This document shows positions 37,079 to 50,373 of a stretch of 64,000 nt of DNA, piece after piece. The DNA is from Acanthosepion esculentum (lineage: Eukaryota > Mollusca > Cephalopoda > Sepiida > Sepiidae). Numbering within the stretch: position 1 is the first letter of the stretch; each line of letters starts with the position of its first letter. The notes beneath the pieces were generated by a model that saw nothing but the letters and a program-made list of their open reading frames with translations, was not told the DNA's origin and did not search any database. The DNA lies in contig OZ038485.1 in the NCBI GenBank assembly GCA_964036315.1, positions 79,132,460 to 79,196,459 of the forward strand, read 5' to 3'. Both the position numbers and the translations under genes were made by a program.

Positions 37079-38530
37079 TAGTCTTAATTTCTTAATTGCT
37101 TTTATATGTATTCATCCGTGAAGTTTTTTACTTCGAGCGAAAAAAGAGTCTATTGTTTGAATATCGACTGAGATATGTGCTGTTTTGCACATACTTAGTT
37201 AAACAGTAACATTCCATTACAAATAAATGTAGACCAAAGTCAACCGATTAGTATTCGGCTATTATTAACGTGAAAATTCCTTTCACTGAGAACCGTCAAA
37301 AACAGCTACATTTTCAGAGGGATCTTTAAGTTTAGTAAGTAAAGAGCATTTCTTTATTCTTCTATTTTTATTTATTTTAATATTGATTATTTGTATTTTC
37401 TTCTAAATTTTGACTTTAATGCTTCATCGGATATTTAAATGAATAAATATGGAATAACGTTTTGATCATTTATGAAGCAACTGATTTACACCTAATTAAG
37501 ACGTATTAACTAATATTTTAGAAGTTTTTCTGTCCTTCGCTTTTTACAGATAATATACTATGATCATAATTTGAAGTCATAAAATTATATCCACATGCAA
37601 TGTACAAGAGAAAGTATGCCGGAAATCGTCTTTTCAAAACATATTTACAGCAAGGATTTTGTGTAGTTTTCCTTTGTTAGGTATCTCGATAAGAGATTTT
37701 TCAGGCAGTAACCACGAGAGGAAAAAGAATTCTGACGGCAAGCTGCCAGGACAGTCCTCGTCTTCTGCAGCGTAGGTTGTGTGTAGTCCTTCAAACTGGT
37801 ATTGAATGTAGAGTCCGCTAAAAGTGAAAAAGAGCGGGATTTGGATATAGAGGCCGCTGAAAAGGAAGATGAAAAAGAGACCGACTTTTATGACATCTGC
37901 GTCTTCTGGTTGTACCCTGCTGATTATTTCCGTTTCTACTGCTACTGAATCGTGGTAAGTAATTAAGCCCCTACATGCCAAAATAGCAAGTCGTAGCAAG
38001 TGAAATAATTTCTATATCTTTCCCGCAGAAAAGTATGCAATAAAGAATTTATTACGTATGACACATTATCCTAAACATATCAGGTTGAATGGAATATGTA
38101 TTTAGCTGTAGATTAGTCAAGCATATTGGTAGCGCTTCAGTGACTGGATGTTGGTTTGAAAATGTTGTTTGGGATCCTGGTGTAGAGCGACACGTACCTT
38201 GGGTGTGGCAGGACTTTCATTATCTCTTCAGGAGAGGTTTTATGTTGGGCAGAGTGTTAACGACAATTCAACCCGTTAAAGTTTATTGAGTGAATAGGTC
38301 TGAGTCATTTCATCAGCTTTAATTAATGATATATCTTAGTTCAGTAGTTGTTCGGTCCTCAGATTTAAACACGTGTTTATGAGGCATCCAAATGTAGTCT
38401 TCAAACATCTAAGGGTGAATGTTTATCTGCTTTCATTTTTGTACAACCCCATTCTGTACATTAAACGCTTCAGCATAGTTTGAAGGGTCAGATTTAGTTT
38501 TTTCTTACCGCAAGGCAACTTTGCATAAGA
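37079..38530. other. No recognised gene
   Basis: The minus-strand frame 37634-37999 contains a twice-repeated SGLYIQ segment but no known domain. The frame at 38089-38289 is also unrecognised. Confidence 0.4.
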
Positions 38531-38666
38531 ATAATAATCTATAGTCTTTTAAAACTCTTCAATTTTTTCCTTGTCAGGGTCACTAACAGAGTTTTCTTCG
38601 CTTAAGTCATTTGATATTTTGTCACTCTAAATTAAACAGCCGACATAATCCCTCAACATGTTAGAT

Positions 38667-39360
38667 TCATAATGAGAATTTGAAATTTAATTGAATTTTC
38701 AATGAGGCTACTAAATATATTACCATGTTCATAAAGTAGCTATCATTTTTACATATAACACTACCTCTTAAGATATTATCACTAAGAGAGTCTGAACTTT
38801 TAGAAGTTTCATTTGCAACGAAATAGCTTGGTATTTTATCCCTTTCAGTCAAATATCTTTTATCTCTCAATGTATTATCACAAAGAGAGTCCGAAATTTC
38901 GCTATCTTCACTTCCAAAGTCACTTGATATTTTATTAATTTCAAGCAAATATCTGTTATTGTTGGATATAGTAATATTTCTCAATGTACTATCACGGAGC
39001 ATGTTTGAAATTTTAGAATTTTCTTTTATAACGTCACTTGATATTTTATGAGTTTTAAGCAAATATCCATTATCTCCTAATGTACTGTCACAGAGAGTGT
39101 CTGAAATTTTAGGATTTTCATTTGTAACGTCGCTTAATATTTTGCCAAGTTCAAGCAAATATCTATTATTATAAGTTATTGCAATATATCTCTGTATATT
39201 ATCAAGGAGAGAGTGGGAAATTTTGTAATCTTCATTTGCAACGACGTCAATTGATGTTTTATCAATTTCAAGATAATATCTATTATCAGACATAATACTA
39301 ACTCCCAATGTATTATCACAGAGTGAGTCTAAAATTTCAGAATTTTCAACGATGTCAGAA
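38667..39360 (-). CDS. Repetitive ORF with alternating 32- and 38-40-residue units (unrecognised)
   Basis: A long open frame on the minus strand made of related units in the pattern NRYLLE..KISSD...S.ISDSLCDNTL. Counting from the upstream end, unit lengths after a partial first unit are 40, 32, 38, 32 and 40 residues. The longer units end in an extra 6-8 residues (such as RNITISNN). The frame stays open upstream of 39308, so the start is not defined. A further decayed unit (KISNDLSEENSVSDPDKEK) follows the stop at about 38540-38640. The repeats are acidic and Ser-rich. It lies beside LTR-like sequence and a Gypsy integrase remnant on the same strand, so it may be part of a retroelement. Function unknown. 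Confidence 0.4.
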
Positions 39361-39414
39361 GACTGAGGTTTTTTCTTGTCGCAAGCCGGACAGCGTACTG
39401 CTTGACTTTGGCGA

Positions 39415-39614
39415 ACTGGTATTTACCAGTCGCCCCACTGCGGTTAGATGCGACAAAAGAACAAGCTTACTGTGGGGAACCCGGGCCTTCCCACCCGGCC
39501 CACTGGTCAAAATTACCCTGCCACCGCAAAAGCGGGCTTGGTAAAGTACAGTTTGTATTTTTCTCTGCAGAGTCTCTATCCAAGGACAGAGCCCCGACAG
39601 AGTCACACTTTGTT

Positions 39615-39685
<71 letters not shown>

Positions 39686-40430
39686 TTGACTCCAACTAGT
39701 CGACTCAGCCGAGTCTCTATCCGAAGACAGAGTCCGGACTGTGTCATACTCCGTCCGAAGACGGAGGTCTTGTCAACCTATGACCGAAGACAGATGTTGC
39801 GACGAGCCAGGTAGCGGAATGTGTGAAGGTGAATAAAATATGGGGGCGAATGAAAGAAAATATTTACTAAGTAAAAAAGCAAATAAAAGGGGTGTGGATT
39901 TTGTGGAGTAAGATAGAAACCTCGCTAACATAAATGGGCTAGACATGACGCTTTAAATAATGGCGAGCTGGTATTTACCAACCTCCCCAGCAGGAAGGAT
40001 GTGACACAAGGCCTGTTTTTATGTGGGGCCATTCCGAACCCGTAGGCCCCGCATTTACTGTAGTCACGTTTGTCTATCTCCCCAGACGAGACTCTGCCTT
40101 TCGGCATGGCCACATCCGAACGCGGAGAGTTCGACAAGTCAGTCACGAGCCTGGCATCGAACTGCCTAACTGTTGCGAGATGGTATTTACGAACCTCCCC
40201 ACTAGACAGGATGTGACAAAAGGCCGATTTTTATGTGGAGCCAATTCGAGCCCGTGGCAAAATTTCCCCTATACTACGCATGCACATAGTCGGATTGGTC
40301 TAGCTCCCCAGACGAGACTCTGCCCTTTGGCATAGCTTCGTCTGGGTCCCTCTTTGGGCGAAGACGGAGAGTTCGACGTCAACCGTAAGTCAGGTTTGTG
40401 GACTGCGTGACTTACGCGATCTTCACCTGA
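39415..40430. repeat. LTR/UTR-like repeat cluster
   Basis: A ~75-bp motif starting TGGTATTTACCAACCTCCCC occurs at about 39418, 39970 and, as TGGTATTTACGAACCTCCCC, at 40182. A CCGAAGACAGAG-type motif recurs at 39723, 39757, 39783 and 40369. A CCGAGTCTCTATCCAAGGACAG block flanks the (AT)n tract 39619-39683 on both sides. The GC content is higher than in the surroundings. This looks like non-coding ends of a Gypsy-type element, rearranged. Confidence 0.5.
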
Positions 40431-40595
40431 CTAACCTTTTGCTCCTTATTTAAAGCGTCTTGCCTAGCTCATTTGTGTTACCGGAGTTTCTTACTTACTC
40501 CACAAAATCCCCACCTCTTTTATTTGCTTTTTTATTTAGTGAATATATTATTTTATTCAAACTCACATTTTATTCCCCCCCACACTTTCCACTTA
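39815..40595. repeat. ~150-bp inverted repeat of LTR-like sequence
   Basis: 39815-39965 and 40437-40595 are reverse complements at roughly 80-85% by eye. A shared landmark is TACTCCACAAAATCC at 40497 against its complement at 39893. The spacer is 39966-40436. They probably are parts of two copies of one element in opposite orientation, the right one belonging to the minus-strand Gypsy remnant. Confidence 0.65.
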
Positions 40596-41640
40596 ATGAA
40601 CTTTGTATTTCTTTCATTTTGGGCCAACCTCTAGTTTTTCCGTACGTTTCCTTTTTCTGGTAATCATACTTGTACATTCAACGAATTCTTGGTGTGTTGC
40701 TACATCAAAAATATACAGTACTTGCATAGGTTCTTCCTTTCTTACTGGCCTTTCTTCAGTAAGCCATTTCTTTAACTGATTCCAGTGCATTTTGTATTCT
40801 TAGTTTTTACTTTTACCATATATCATTTTTCCAATTTGTGACCTTATTACGCCGTCTTCACACATTTTTTTCATTTTTATATACTCTGAAAAAACACTTT
40901 TTTTCGCCATTTTGGGGAAAAAATGTGTCCTTTTTATTATCAGTTCTTATTCTTTTTTGACCAGGTAATAACTTGTCGAATGCAGATTTAATTTTTCTTG
41001 CAAACATCAAATTCTGCCAGTGACATACCCGTCGGTGTAATTCGATTCAGCTTTATCCGGTATATTCTAAAGAATGTTAGCAGTGCGTCTTCGCTCACTT
41101 TTTCATTACTTGTTTTTTTCAGAGCTCTCTTGAAAGTACCACGAACCGTTCAGCTTGGATGATACGCGGCGGGTTAGTGTTATGTTTAATGAAGAACATT
41201 TTACAAAATCTTTTCGTGTCAAAATCTATTGTAAATATCAGGCCACTTAAAGCTATCCACTACACATGACAATAGGATTGTATATGCGGAATCTATGTGC
41301 AGTCTTGACCAAGGAGTATCTGTCTTTGGCCAAGATTTTAATGTCGGAGTAGGTGATTTTGCTGCCTGAGCACGACATTTGCAGGCTTCTACTAATTTTT
41401 CAATATTTTGATCCATTTTCGTCCGGTACACATAGCTTCTCATAAGTGATTTCATCCTTGAAATTCATTTAATATCCGCTTTTAATATGATAGATATTAC
41501 TACTTTTTGTGTAAAAAACAGTACTCCGTCACATAGCGTGTAAGCGTTCAAGTCTGGATTTCTTTCTAAAAATCCAGTTTGTTTCTTATATTTTTTAATC
41601 ATTCATTTTATATTCAAAATAAACGTGTCGTTTTGCTTTA
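40480..41640 (-). pseudogene. Ty3/Gypsy integrase and pol 3' end remnant
   Basis: Minus strand. At about 41219-41455 MKSLMRSYVY...MDQNIEKLVEAC and WPKTDTPWSRLHIDSA match the integrase zinc-binding/core entry of Gypsy elements, including the HID of the catalytic core. About 41060-41220 resembles the RTTPTGMSLAEF region late in the core. Lower coordinates (to about 40800) resemble the chromodomain-like tail. Stops and shifts are frequent. A short homologous block remains in unit 2 (60450-60680), so this insertion is older than the duplication. Confidence 0.78.
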
Positions 41641-41828
41641 ACTTTTATTTCTTCCAGGGCAACTGGAAATGCGCGTAATACATATGAGGTAATTTGGGAT
41701 TTTATTGTTTATTAATAATATTTCTCCGTATTAAAAAATATAAAAAAATACACTGAGCTCTTTCTGTGGATCAGTTTTAATATTTTATATTACTAGAATC
41801 CTCTTGGATTATATAACAGCGATTTTTA

Positions 41829-41831
<3 letters not shown>

Positions 41832-41880
<49 letters not shown>
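41832..41880. repeat. (AT)n microsatellite
   Basis: The counterpart in unit 2 is the longer compound tract 60779-60920. Confidence 0.95.
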
Positions 41881-41884
<4 letters not shown>

Positions 41885-43280
41885 TAAAGACAAAGTGAAA
41901 ACTTATTTAATCGACGCGTTCGCTACTCTGATGGAATTTATCAAGGCCAATGTAAAGGTTATATTTTTCAACAATAAACAAAATTTAAAACGTTGTTAAT
42001 TTTTAATTGACTTCCAATTTAAGAACCCCAACAAACATTCAATAAAAGGCACTGATAAGCTAAGGTAAATTATGGAGGTTTCTAAGTTATGTAACTTGAT
42101 GTCGAATAAAAAAGTGAGTAGATGTTGTTAATGATTTCTTTTTTAAATGTATGTATTATAGTTTTTAAATAACAGAAATTTAAGAATTTAACAGTTTTCC
42201 TTTTAATTTTAACATTTTTATAATCATGTATGTTGGCGTGGAAAAGAAGAATTTCTTTCAGGAACGGAGACAACTGAAAAATCCTGGGCGCAGATTTATA
42301 TTTTGGTAAGATCCAATAGCGGCACTCTCAATAATTATCCGTATGATTTTCATTCAAAAAGTAATACTTGTGTTAGTCAAACTGTTCAAAGCTTTGGTTA
42401 ACCTGCTGTATGGTGTGTAAGCACATTCAAAGATTACCGCACACCTTAATACCCACCCAGACAGATAATATCAAGAACTCAACGTTCAAACAAATCAGCC
42501 ATGATGAGATTTCAATCCAGCTCTCATTGTTGGAAAGTAAGTATTCACACACATACACACACACACACATGAATATTTCCCATGATAATAGTAATAGAGT
42601 TTTGGGTGCCTAAACACTTTCCCTTTGTGGCATAAAGGCGGCAAAATTGGAGAATTGTTTCTTTGACCACAAATAAGAACGACTATTCTTTGGATCATTA
42701 AGTAACTGTTTTGTCAGGTGACTTTTCATTAGATCTTTAAGTAGATTCGTCTGACCTGTAAGTGAACTGTTACATTGTTCATCTTTATTTTTTTTGCCTA
42801 ATCATTACTTTTCAGTTAAATGTTATTTATGTTTTAGAATCTTTTCTTAACGTTCCATTCAGTATTTAATATGAACAAATATCTAAAAATGCGGGAAAAA
42901 CAGATGCATGCTTAAATATCTTATTTTATTACTGTGGTTTATCGCCTTTTTTTCAGCAGGACATCATCAAAACAAATGCAAAAAAAAAACTAGAGAAAGC
43001 TGTTAAAATGCCAATTCTGCTATTTGCAAATGCTGTGAACAATTAGAAAGATTTTAAAAGTTAAAAAACATTTAAAAATATATCCGTAACAAATAAAGGT
43101 GAGTTGTATATAGAAAATAAGTTAAAATAAAATGTACATATGTTAATTAGACATAGAAAAATAATTTAAAAACACTAACGATTTAAAGTTATGGTAAGAA
43201 TAGTAAAGCTTGTATCGCCAGAGAAAAAGGTGAAAACATATAATTTGTGATTTAGGTGCTAAGGGAATACAAAATAGATT
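41881..43280. other. Spacer shared with unit 2, no gene
   Basis: Collinear with about 60921-62700. Unit 2 carries about 305 extra bases (61715-62020). Confidence 0.5.
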
Positions 43281-43288
43281 TAAAATAT

Positions 43289-44265
43289 TTATCCAATACC
43301 TAATTTCATCTTTTGGCAAAAGAAAGGTGATATAAAAGGCTTCTTTGTCATTAGACGATATGGAGATAGAAGATGGCGATTGACGTTGCATTTAATTTTT
43401 TGAAAATTGTAGTTATGGAAGCGGGGAAACGGAAGAGATTCCCACAGGCGGGAATTGCGAGAAAAGAAACTGTTGGAGTAGAAGTGGTGGTTACATTTAA
43501 CTAATTCAACAGTAAAATGATGGGACCTAGTTACCATTCTAGTAGCACACGTAGACCGGGCACTAAGGGAAAAAAAACACGTCAGAGCAGTTGCCATGAA
43601 AATATTTGTAGAAACGAGAGAGGAAAGCCACGTGACATCGGTGAGAAAGAGACAGACATCGAGGTGCCAAAACAGGACTGATTACATTGCAGATTCTTCT
43701 TTGGATTTTGTCAAGAACCTCGAGATGTGTAGCAAGAGCACCAGGCCAGATATAATAAGAGTATTCAATGCACGGGCGAATGGTATATTTGTATATTGTT
43801 AACTGAGCAAGACGGATTCTGACAAGAAAAAACATTTGGCAAGGCACAGTAACCCAAATTTCCTTGAAGTAGATCCAGCTATTGATTCGATGTATTAGTT
43901 CAACTACAGTCAGTGAAGCTGCAGTGAGTTTCTTTCAATGAGCTTATCATCAGCAATGCTGATGGTGAGCACAAAAGATTATCGATGATGGTTGAATGAG
44001 AGCAGTTTCGTTTTGGAGGCATTAACATTTACGGGACATCCCCTGCCACTGTTAAACACAGATTGGAGGTCCTTTTCAAGAGCAGCGACCGGGTTAACCT
44101 TCTGTCGGAGATGCTATTGAGACAGAAATAAATGGTAGTGTCATTAGCATAAATACCTACTTGGGAATTGTTCAGTCATATAATAGGTTCGCTGCTGACA
44201 TTTGAGTTTGAACATAGATCGCCAGTGAGCAAACACAGGCGATCCCATTATTGAATTAAATGGAT
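43289..44265 (-). pseudogene. Non-LTR (Jockey/CR1-type) reverse transcriptase, C-terminal half
   Basis: The best preserved of several related fragments here. Read on the minus strand: a degenerate catalytic box YANDT (usual YADDT) near 44145; a VNASKTK-like stretch; TIRPCIEYSYYIW then HLEVLDKIQRRICNVI (43563-43847); and the C-terminal tail FYSNSFFSRNSRLWESLP and NFQKIKCNVNRHL (43289-43597). Frameshifts separate them. The N-terminal endonuclease is absent. It lies at the junction between the two duplication units. Confidence 0.8.
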
Positions 44266-45012
44266 CACATGACCATAAATAGAAAGTATCGTGACGACTA
44301 AGGATCTGACTTTCTAGTCTATCTTCTATACTGTACGGATCTCTATTTCTATTCTATCCTCTATATATGGACCACAATTCTCTATACTATTTCATGATAT
44401 GGATTACTGTTCGAGCGAATATTAACGCGCAAGTACTATTAGTGCGAGTGTTATTCAAATATGTCTGAAACCAGTATTGTTCTACGGCGGTATTATAGTT
44501 GTACCTGCGATGACACAGTCTCAGTATTCGTTGACATCACAAAAATCGCAACAAATGTTCGTTTCCATCACAAAACCTGTTTACCCTCATTTGTAAATGA
44601 ATACTGCTATGATTCTGGGACTGAACTCCCCTCACCAAGTGCACATAACTCAAATGTATTTTACGTTATTTTTATTATGTATGCCGGTTTCGTATTTTAT
44701 AATTCCTGACCATTGACAATCACTCTTTAACCTCATTTAATTGAATACTTAAATTAATGATGAACAAAACAAAAATGAAAATATTTGTGATTAATCAACA
44801 AAAAGTTATGATCAATAAAAATCGGATCAAAATATTTTTAAGTGCTCGTAATTGGCAACTTGTTTCTTTTGCTTCCTCACACTAATCTCCTGACTCAGCG
44901 ACTGAATGTAGCACGCGATGTGGCTCTGTTGTCGTAGGAATTAGACATCGCTTTGTCTTCTTCAAGTTGTTTTGTAACCCCACCTGACTAACGAAGGTAG
45001 GTTTTCACGATT
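44266..45012. other. Inter-unit spacer, no recognised gene
   Basis: An 82-codon frame at 44461-44709 has no recognisable motif. Confidence 0.4.
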
Positions 45013-45276
45013 TATGTCTGTTATTTATATGTGTATGTGTGTGTTATATATGTTATATATGTTATATATATATATATATGTTATATATATATATATGTGT
45101 GTTATATATGTTATATATATATATATGTGTGTGTTATATATGTTATATATGTTATATATATATATGTTATATATATATATACATATTATATATGTTATAT
45201 ATATATAACATATATATATAACATATATATAGCATATATATATACACAACTATATATATATTTACATACATACATA

Positions 45277-45316
<40 letters not shown>
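45013..45316. repeat. Complex TA/GT and (ATT)n microsatellite
   Basis: GTTATATAT-type mixed repeats followed by about 12 ATT/TTA triplets (45277-45315). Unit-2 homology begins right after it. Confidence 0.9.
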
Positions 45317-45594
45317 CTTTCAGTCCTGTAATTATGAGCTTAGCTTATGTAAAATCTTCCTGTGTGGTGGCTATTTTTGATGAATAAAACATTTCTCTAT
45401 TATTGTATTCGTGCGTTTCACCTACTTTTGACAATGTATATGATTATGCGACAAATTTATTATATTTTATTATATTTTCATTTCAATGAATCTTCACTTC
45501 AAGTCTTGATTTAATGCATATTGTAACGGAGATTATCTGTTATGTTTTTTGCAGCATTACTACAACATTTTTGATAATTGTAACACTATAATTA

Positions 45595-46458
45595 TGAGAT
45601 AAACATCAATCTGTCATCAGACATTTAAACATTTCAACAGCTTAAATAAACAGCTACCGCTGTGTTAAAAATATATTTCTGCGCTGTTTTAAAATTGATG
45701 TAAATAATATTTGTTCAAATCAGATTAATTATACTTTAAATCAGCTAATATTCCTTAAATAAAGTTTCAGAAAACTGTGTTATTTTTGGAAGATTTTGGA
45801 ATAAGGAGATTTACATTGAGATAAAAATGACTCAATAAGAGCGCTGGGAACTAAGGAAATGGAAGCGCCGTTTTGGTTATTGTTCACACACGGAAGTACC
45901 GTGTCGGTCAGATTTTGTATGCGCCAATAAGGAACAAGATTATTGTTTCTCTTGTCATAAGTTACCAGGCCAAATTGCGTTGTCGTTATTATTACAGAGC
46001 CTCTTACCAAGTTGTGACAGGTGCTAATGAGCTATGTTAGCAAAAATAAATAAATAAAGAATAATAAATAAACAAATAAACTCCTTTCAGTCAATTTAAA
46101 TTTGTTTTGAAATAGAGCAAAATATTTTGCGTACTGGAAATATTTAATTTAATCTATTGGCTTGAAATTCAAAATAAAATGAAAGCTTCAGGGTAGATTT
46201 TACATTTCTCTAAATTTATACCAATGAAACCCCCCCCCCAAAAAGTCTTACGTTCTTCCTCAGAAAAATTGTTGCAAAATTCCTCATGTTTAGTTTGGTG
46301 GTGCTGTTTCAGATCTGTGTCTTTAACCTTATAATGTAATCTATTTTCTGTTTATATTGTCCAGCAGCACTGAAAGTGTTACTTTTCTGAATATGCTAAT
46401 TCTGAAAGAATTGTGTCTCAAGTGCTTGTCTTCATCCGCTGAAAACCTCTCTTCTCAC
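45595..46458. other. Non-collinear spacer, no gene
   Basis: Differs from the corresponding 2.4-4.06 kb of unit 1. Open frames here show no known domain. Confidence 0.4.
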
Positions 46459-46501
46459 ACACACACACAGGACACAGACAGACCGACACACACACACACA
46501 C

Positions 46502-46558
<57 letters not shown>
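46459..46558. repeat. (CA)n(TA)n microsatellite
   Basis: Compound dinucleotide tract. Confidence 0.95.
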
Positions 46559-46560
<2 letters not shown>

Positions 46561-46924
46561 CAAAAAGTATTATTCCAAAAAGGTTTGATTAAAAAGTACG
46601 GAAAAGTCTGTCTGTTTAATACGTTTTATTGTATTTTTTCCAATTTTCGAATAACGTGTTGAATAATGTGTTCGAATTTGTGGATATACTGTTTAAAGTT
46701 TGTATTTGGTTATTTTTGTTCAAGTACTTCAATGTAACTATTTAAGGTTGTTTTGGATTATTAGTCTTGGAAATGCAATCCCGCAGGAGAGGGACTGAGA
46801 ATTCATACACAACATTATTTTTATATAGGCACAGTGTTGATAATAATTAAGGTAACCTCATTGTATTAGATGTGAGGATCAATAAATATAGTGTTCAGTC
46901 CACGAGCAAAGTCCTCGATACAGT

Positions 46925-47155
46925 CTAAAGAATATGCATCACACTCTCCTGCGGCTCTGGCCTGTCGCCTGTCGAAGCTTGTTACGTTCGGCGCAAGCAC
47001 CGACCAGCACACCATGAACGGGTGCAACTATCAACATAAGACAAATAGAAGTGAATGATACCAAGGTACTCTACTGCGCCCAAAGCAAGGAGAAACTCAA
47101 ATTCCTAACTAACACACAGACACCACATCGGTTCTTGATAATAACTACAAAACTA
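46925..47155 (-). pseudogene. Frameshifted counterpart of the 4033-4365 ORF
   Basis: Homologous to the small antisense ORF of unit 1. MLIVAPVHGVLVGACAERNK is readable, but the frame ends at a TGA shortly after a QSRRRV stretch and the upstream part is shifted, so the cysteine-rich tail is lost. Confidence 0.5.
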
Positions 47156-47263
47156 GGGAGTATTTGAAAAAAATAAAATATCGAGTTAGGACAGTTTATC
47201 CACAACTTCGAAAATTTGAAATGCACAATAAAATATCTTGTCGGTTCTGTTTAATCACACTTG

Positions 47264-47363
<100 letters not shown>

Positions 47364-48569
47364 GTATGACATTTTGAATATATATGTATGTGAGAGACAT
47401 TAAGAAATAAAAAGATAGAGGTAAATAGTCATTTGTGAAATCTCATTGAGCCATAAATTTCTCTTAAAATACAGACAGTTATGAAGCATTAGAACATTTC
47501 ATTCGTTTTCGGGCTTTGATGAATTTCGATAAAAAAGCAGATAAGACGTAAATTTCATATTTTTCAGAATGGAAGAGGAAATCACAAATATACCTGAAAG
47601 CACGACCCAGAATATGGAATCGGAAAGAGATGATGATAGAGTAAACGCCCTCAAGATTCCTGATGGCGGTTGTGGTTGGGTCGTTTGCTATGCCGGATTC
47701 ATGACTAATTTTACTGTTGGAGGATTAATTTCTAGTGGTGGTATTTTCCTCCTTGGATTGATGGAAATTTATGACGACCCTATATCCAAAGCAGCCATGG
47801 TCAAGGCTATATTCGTCGGAATCCTGATGTCCGTTGGTAAGTTTGGAAAATTTATGCAACTCCAAACGATTTGAAAAATTTACCAGGTTTTTGTTGCTGA
47901 ATTGATTTATATTTTTTAATTTGCCAGGTCCAATTGTGCTGCTTCTACTGATGTTTAATGCAAGCCATCGCCAAATTATCATTTGCGGTGGTTTTGTTTC
48001 TGCGGTTTCAACACTTACATGCTTTTTTGTTAAGAAGATCGAAATTCTTTATGTTACGTATGGAATTATCTCAGGTAAGAACTATTATATCTTTTTTGCA
48101 AATTCATTTTGGTATCTCTTGTCTCATTATTATTTTGCACATGCTGAGATTTCAGTAGTAATTCATATTTATTGTCAGTAGATTAAGAAGATGAAATCTT
48201 CTCAAATATCCAGATTTCTTCTAACTTTTATTGAAAATTTTAGTAATACTCATTTCTAGATAAATGCATTTTTTTCATTGGATTCATATTGTAAATTTAA
48301 AAGTTCGAAAGATGTTTTAATTTCCTATTTAATATTTCTGCTTTTTGTTTCTGCTTTCAAATATCCATCTTCTGTATGAACAATTCCTCTAATTTGCACA
48401 TTCCTCAATCAAATCCCGTTTCTGCTCAGTCGTATAACCTAAGCCCCAGAGTGAATACTTGATGATCTGTACTTACTATAATCTTGTATACACATTCGTT
48501 CTATTTATATCGGTTATAAAAACAAAAACTTCAGATCAAATATCAAGTAACACAATATGTTCTCAGGTT

Positions 48570-49110
48570 TAAATAATTGAACAAAGAACCTATAACTTTT
48601 AACATATAGAAGAGTTACATTAATGTAAAATATCTCAAGGTTTTCCCATACTGAACACAGGAAGTATCTCTTGCAGAGGTTTTAAATTAATGTGAAATAT
48701 ATGAAGGGTTGTCTGTATTGAATACAACAAATACCTATTACCCTTATGAAGGCGCGTTAAAATAAAGTGAAGTATATCAGGGTTTGATTGCATTAAAAAA
48801 ATTACCTATGACAGTTATCATGGAGATGACCTCCATTAAAGTGAAATATATCAGACTCTGGCTGTATTGAACAAAGTAAGTATATAATGAAATAGTTATG
48901 TAGAGTCCTTATTGAATAGCGTAAATATCTAGGGAACTTATGGAGAATAGTAAAATTAAATTGATATATTTGTGGATTGGTCTATATTCAATAAAATAAT
49001 TATCTAGTGCCATATTTTGAGGAGGAATGTTCAGTTGTAATGATATAGTTCTGGCTTTGTTTATAATAATTAACTAGAGCCGCTATGGAGAAGCGTGTGA
49101 TTAAAATATT
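48570..49110. repeat. Further diverged units of the 76-bp minisatellite
   Basis: CAAATACCTATTACCCTTAT, AAATTACCTATGACAG and related units recur at 70-80-bp spacing in intron 2 of the pseudogene, away from the intron-4 array. They are absent from intron 2 of the intact gene. Confidence 0.6.
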
Positions 49111-49855
49111 TTTGTTTACGTTTTAAACAAAATAATTCCTCCCCACTAGACATTGTCCAGAAAAACTGCTTAGTGATTAGATACTTCAATAATGAAATGC
49201 GTAAGGTTTCTCACGGGAAACATTTTGTAGTACATATGATAATGATGGTGAAAAGCGTACATGCACAAAATAATAGACCAATTGATTTGCAGTGCAAGAT
49301 AACATTTATTAGACAAATTAACAATAGGAAAGTTTAAAACAAGAGTTTATTTTGTTTGTATACACAACGAAAAGTCACGAATGTTATATATTAGGAACTT
49401 ACGTTGTTTGTGTGTTTTGGGCGAAGCGTTCACAGCCTTTTTAGCTTCAGCGTGGAAAGTTCATGACACCCATTCGAAAGAGGAAAACCCGGAAGAGAGG
49501 TTGAGAAAGAATTATTTTAGGGTTCACGTGGTTTTATATTCGAGAACTGCATCTGATATGAATTTTATTTTAAAGCTTCTACTGTTATTATGTTTAAGGG
49601 CTGGTATTGATATTAAAGGTCCTTACAAGTGTTAACTTAAAATTAAATTAAGTGTCTGACAACAGAAAGAAATTGTAATATTGCGTATGTGTTCAGATGA
49701 TGATAAAGATTTTATGCTCCATCTCTGTTGCTTTAGAATGGAATTCAACATTAATATTTTAACTTTTAACATTTTTTTTTATTCATATCAGAAAATAATT
49801 AAATTAATGAACAATCGACCTACCTCGTCAGTACGAGGATAACACACACAAAACT
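49111..49855. other. No recognised gene
   Basis: An 84-codon frame at 49381-49635 is of unknown significance. Confidence 0.4.
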
Positions 49856-49879
49856 TGCATGTATGAGCGTGTATATATA

Positions 49880-50290
49880 ATAATAATGGACTCTCCCGTC
49901 GGTTTCGACGTATGAGGATCTGACAGCTTAGTTGAATCAGTTATGAAATTTTGTGCGATAATCTTAAGTGGCATTTAAGACCCGCAAGTGATTTACAAAG
50001 GAGGTCACATATGGAGCAAGTGTGAGGTTTGTGAGATGAGATCACTGTTCGATTGACTTACCTTTTAGATCTTGCTCTCGCTTCTTGAAGATGATTCAGA
50101 CGAACAGATTGAAACTAGCTGAGTCCACTAAAACACGTTGATCTCCATTCTACCCGCTCCAAGGTTAAGCGCTCAAGGGTGTTATGTGGTATATTGACTG
50201 CTGACAAGTTGCTTTTCAGCTTGTCTTTGTATCTTAGCCATGGGCGTCCTACATTCCTGTAGCCCTGATCTAATTGGCTGTACATTAGAA
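49880..50290. mobile_element. Unclassified interspersed repeat in pseudogene intron 2
   Basis: More GC-rich than the surroundings, starting near GACTCTCCCGTCGG, and absent from the corresponding unit-1 intron. It is followed by TC, TA and TG tracts (50306-50371) such as often end SINE-like elements. No coding motif was found. Confidence 0.45.
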
Positions 50291-50305
50291 TCTCTCTATC
50301 TTTCT

Positions 50306-50320
50306 CTCTCTCTCTCTCTT

Positions 50321-50371
<51 letters not shown>
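50306..50371. repeat. (TC)n(TA)n(TG)n microsatellite
   Basis: Compound tract at the 3' side of the inserted repeat. Confidence 0.93.

Positions 50372-50373
<2 letters not shown>

Noticed and set aside
37634..37999. 121-codon antisense ORF with repeated SGLYIQ
   Set aside because: Short internal repeat only; no homology, start context or second copy to support a gene.
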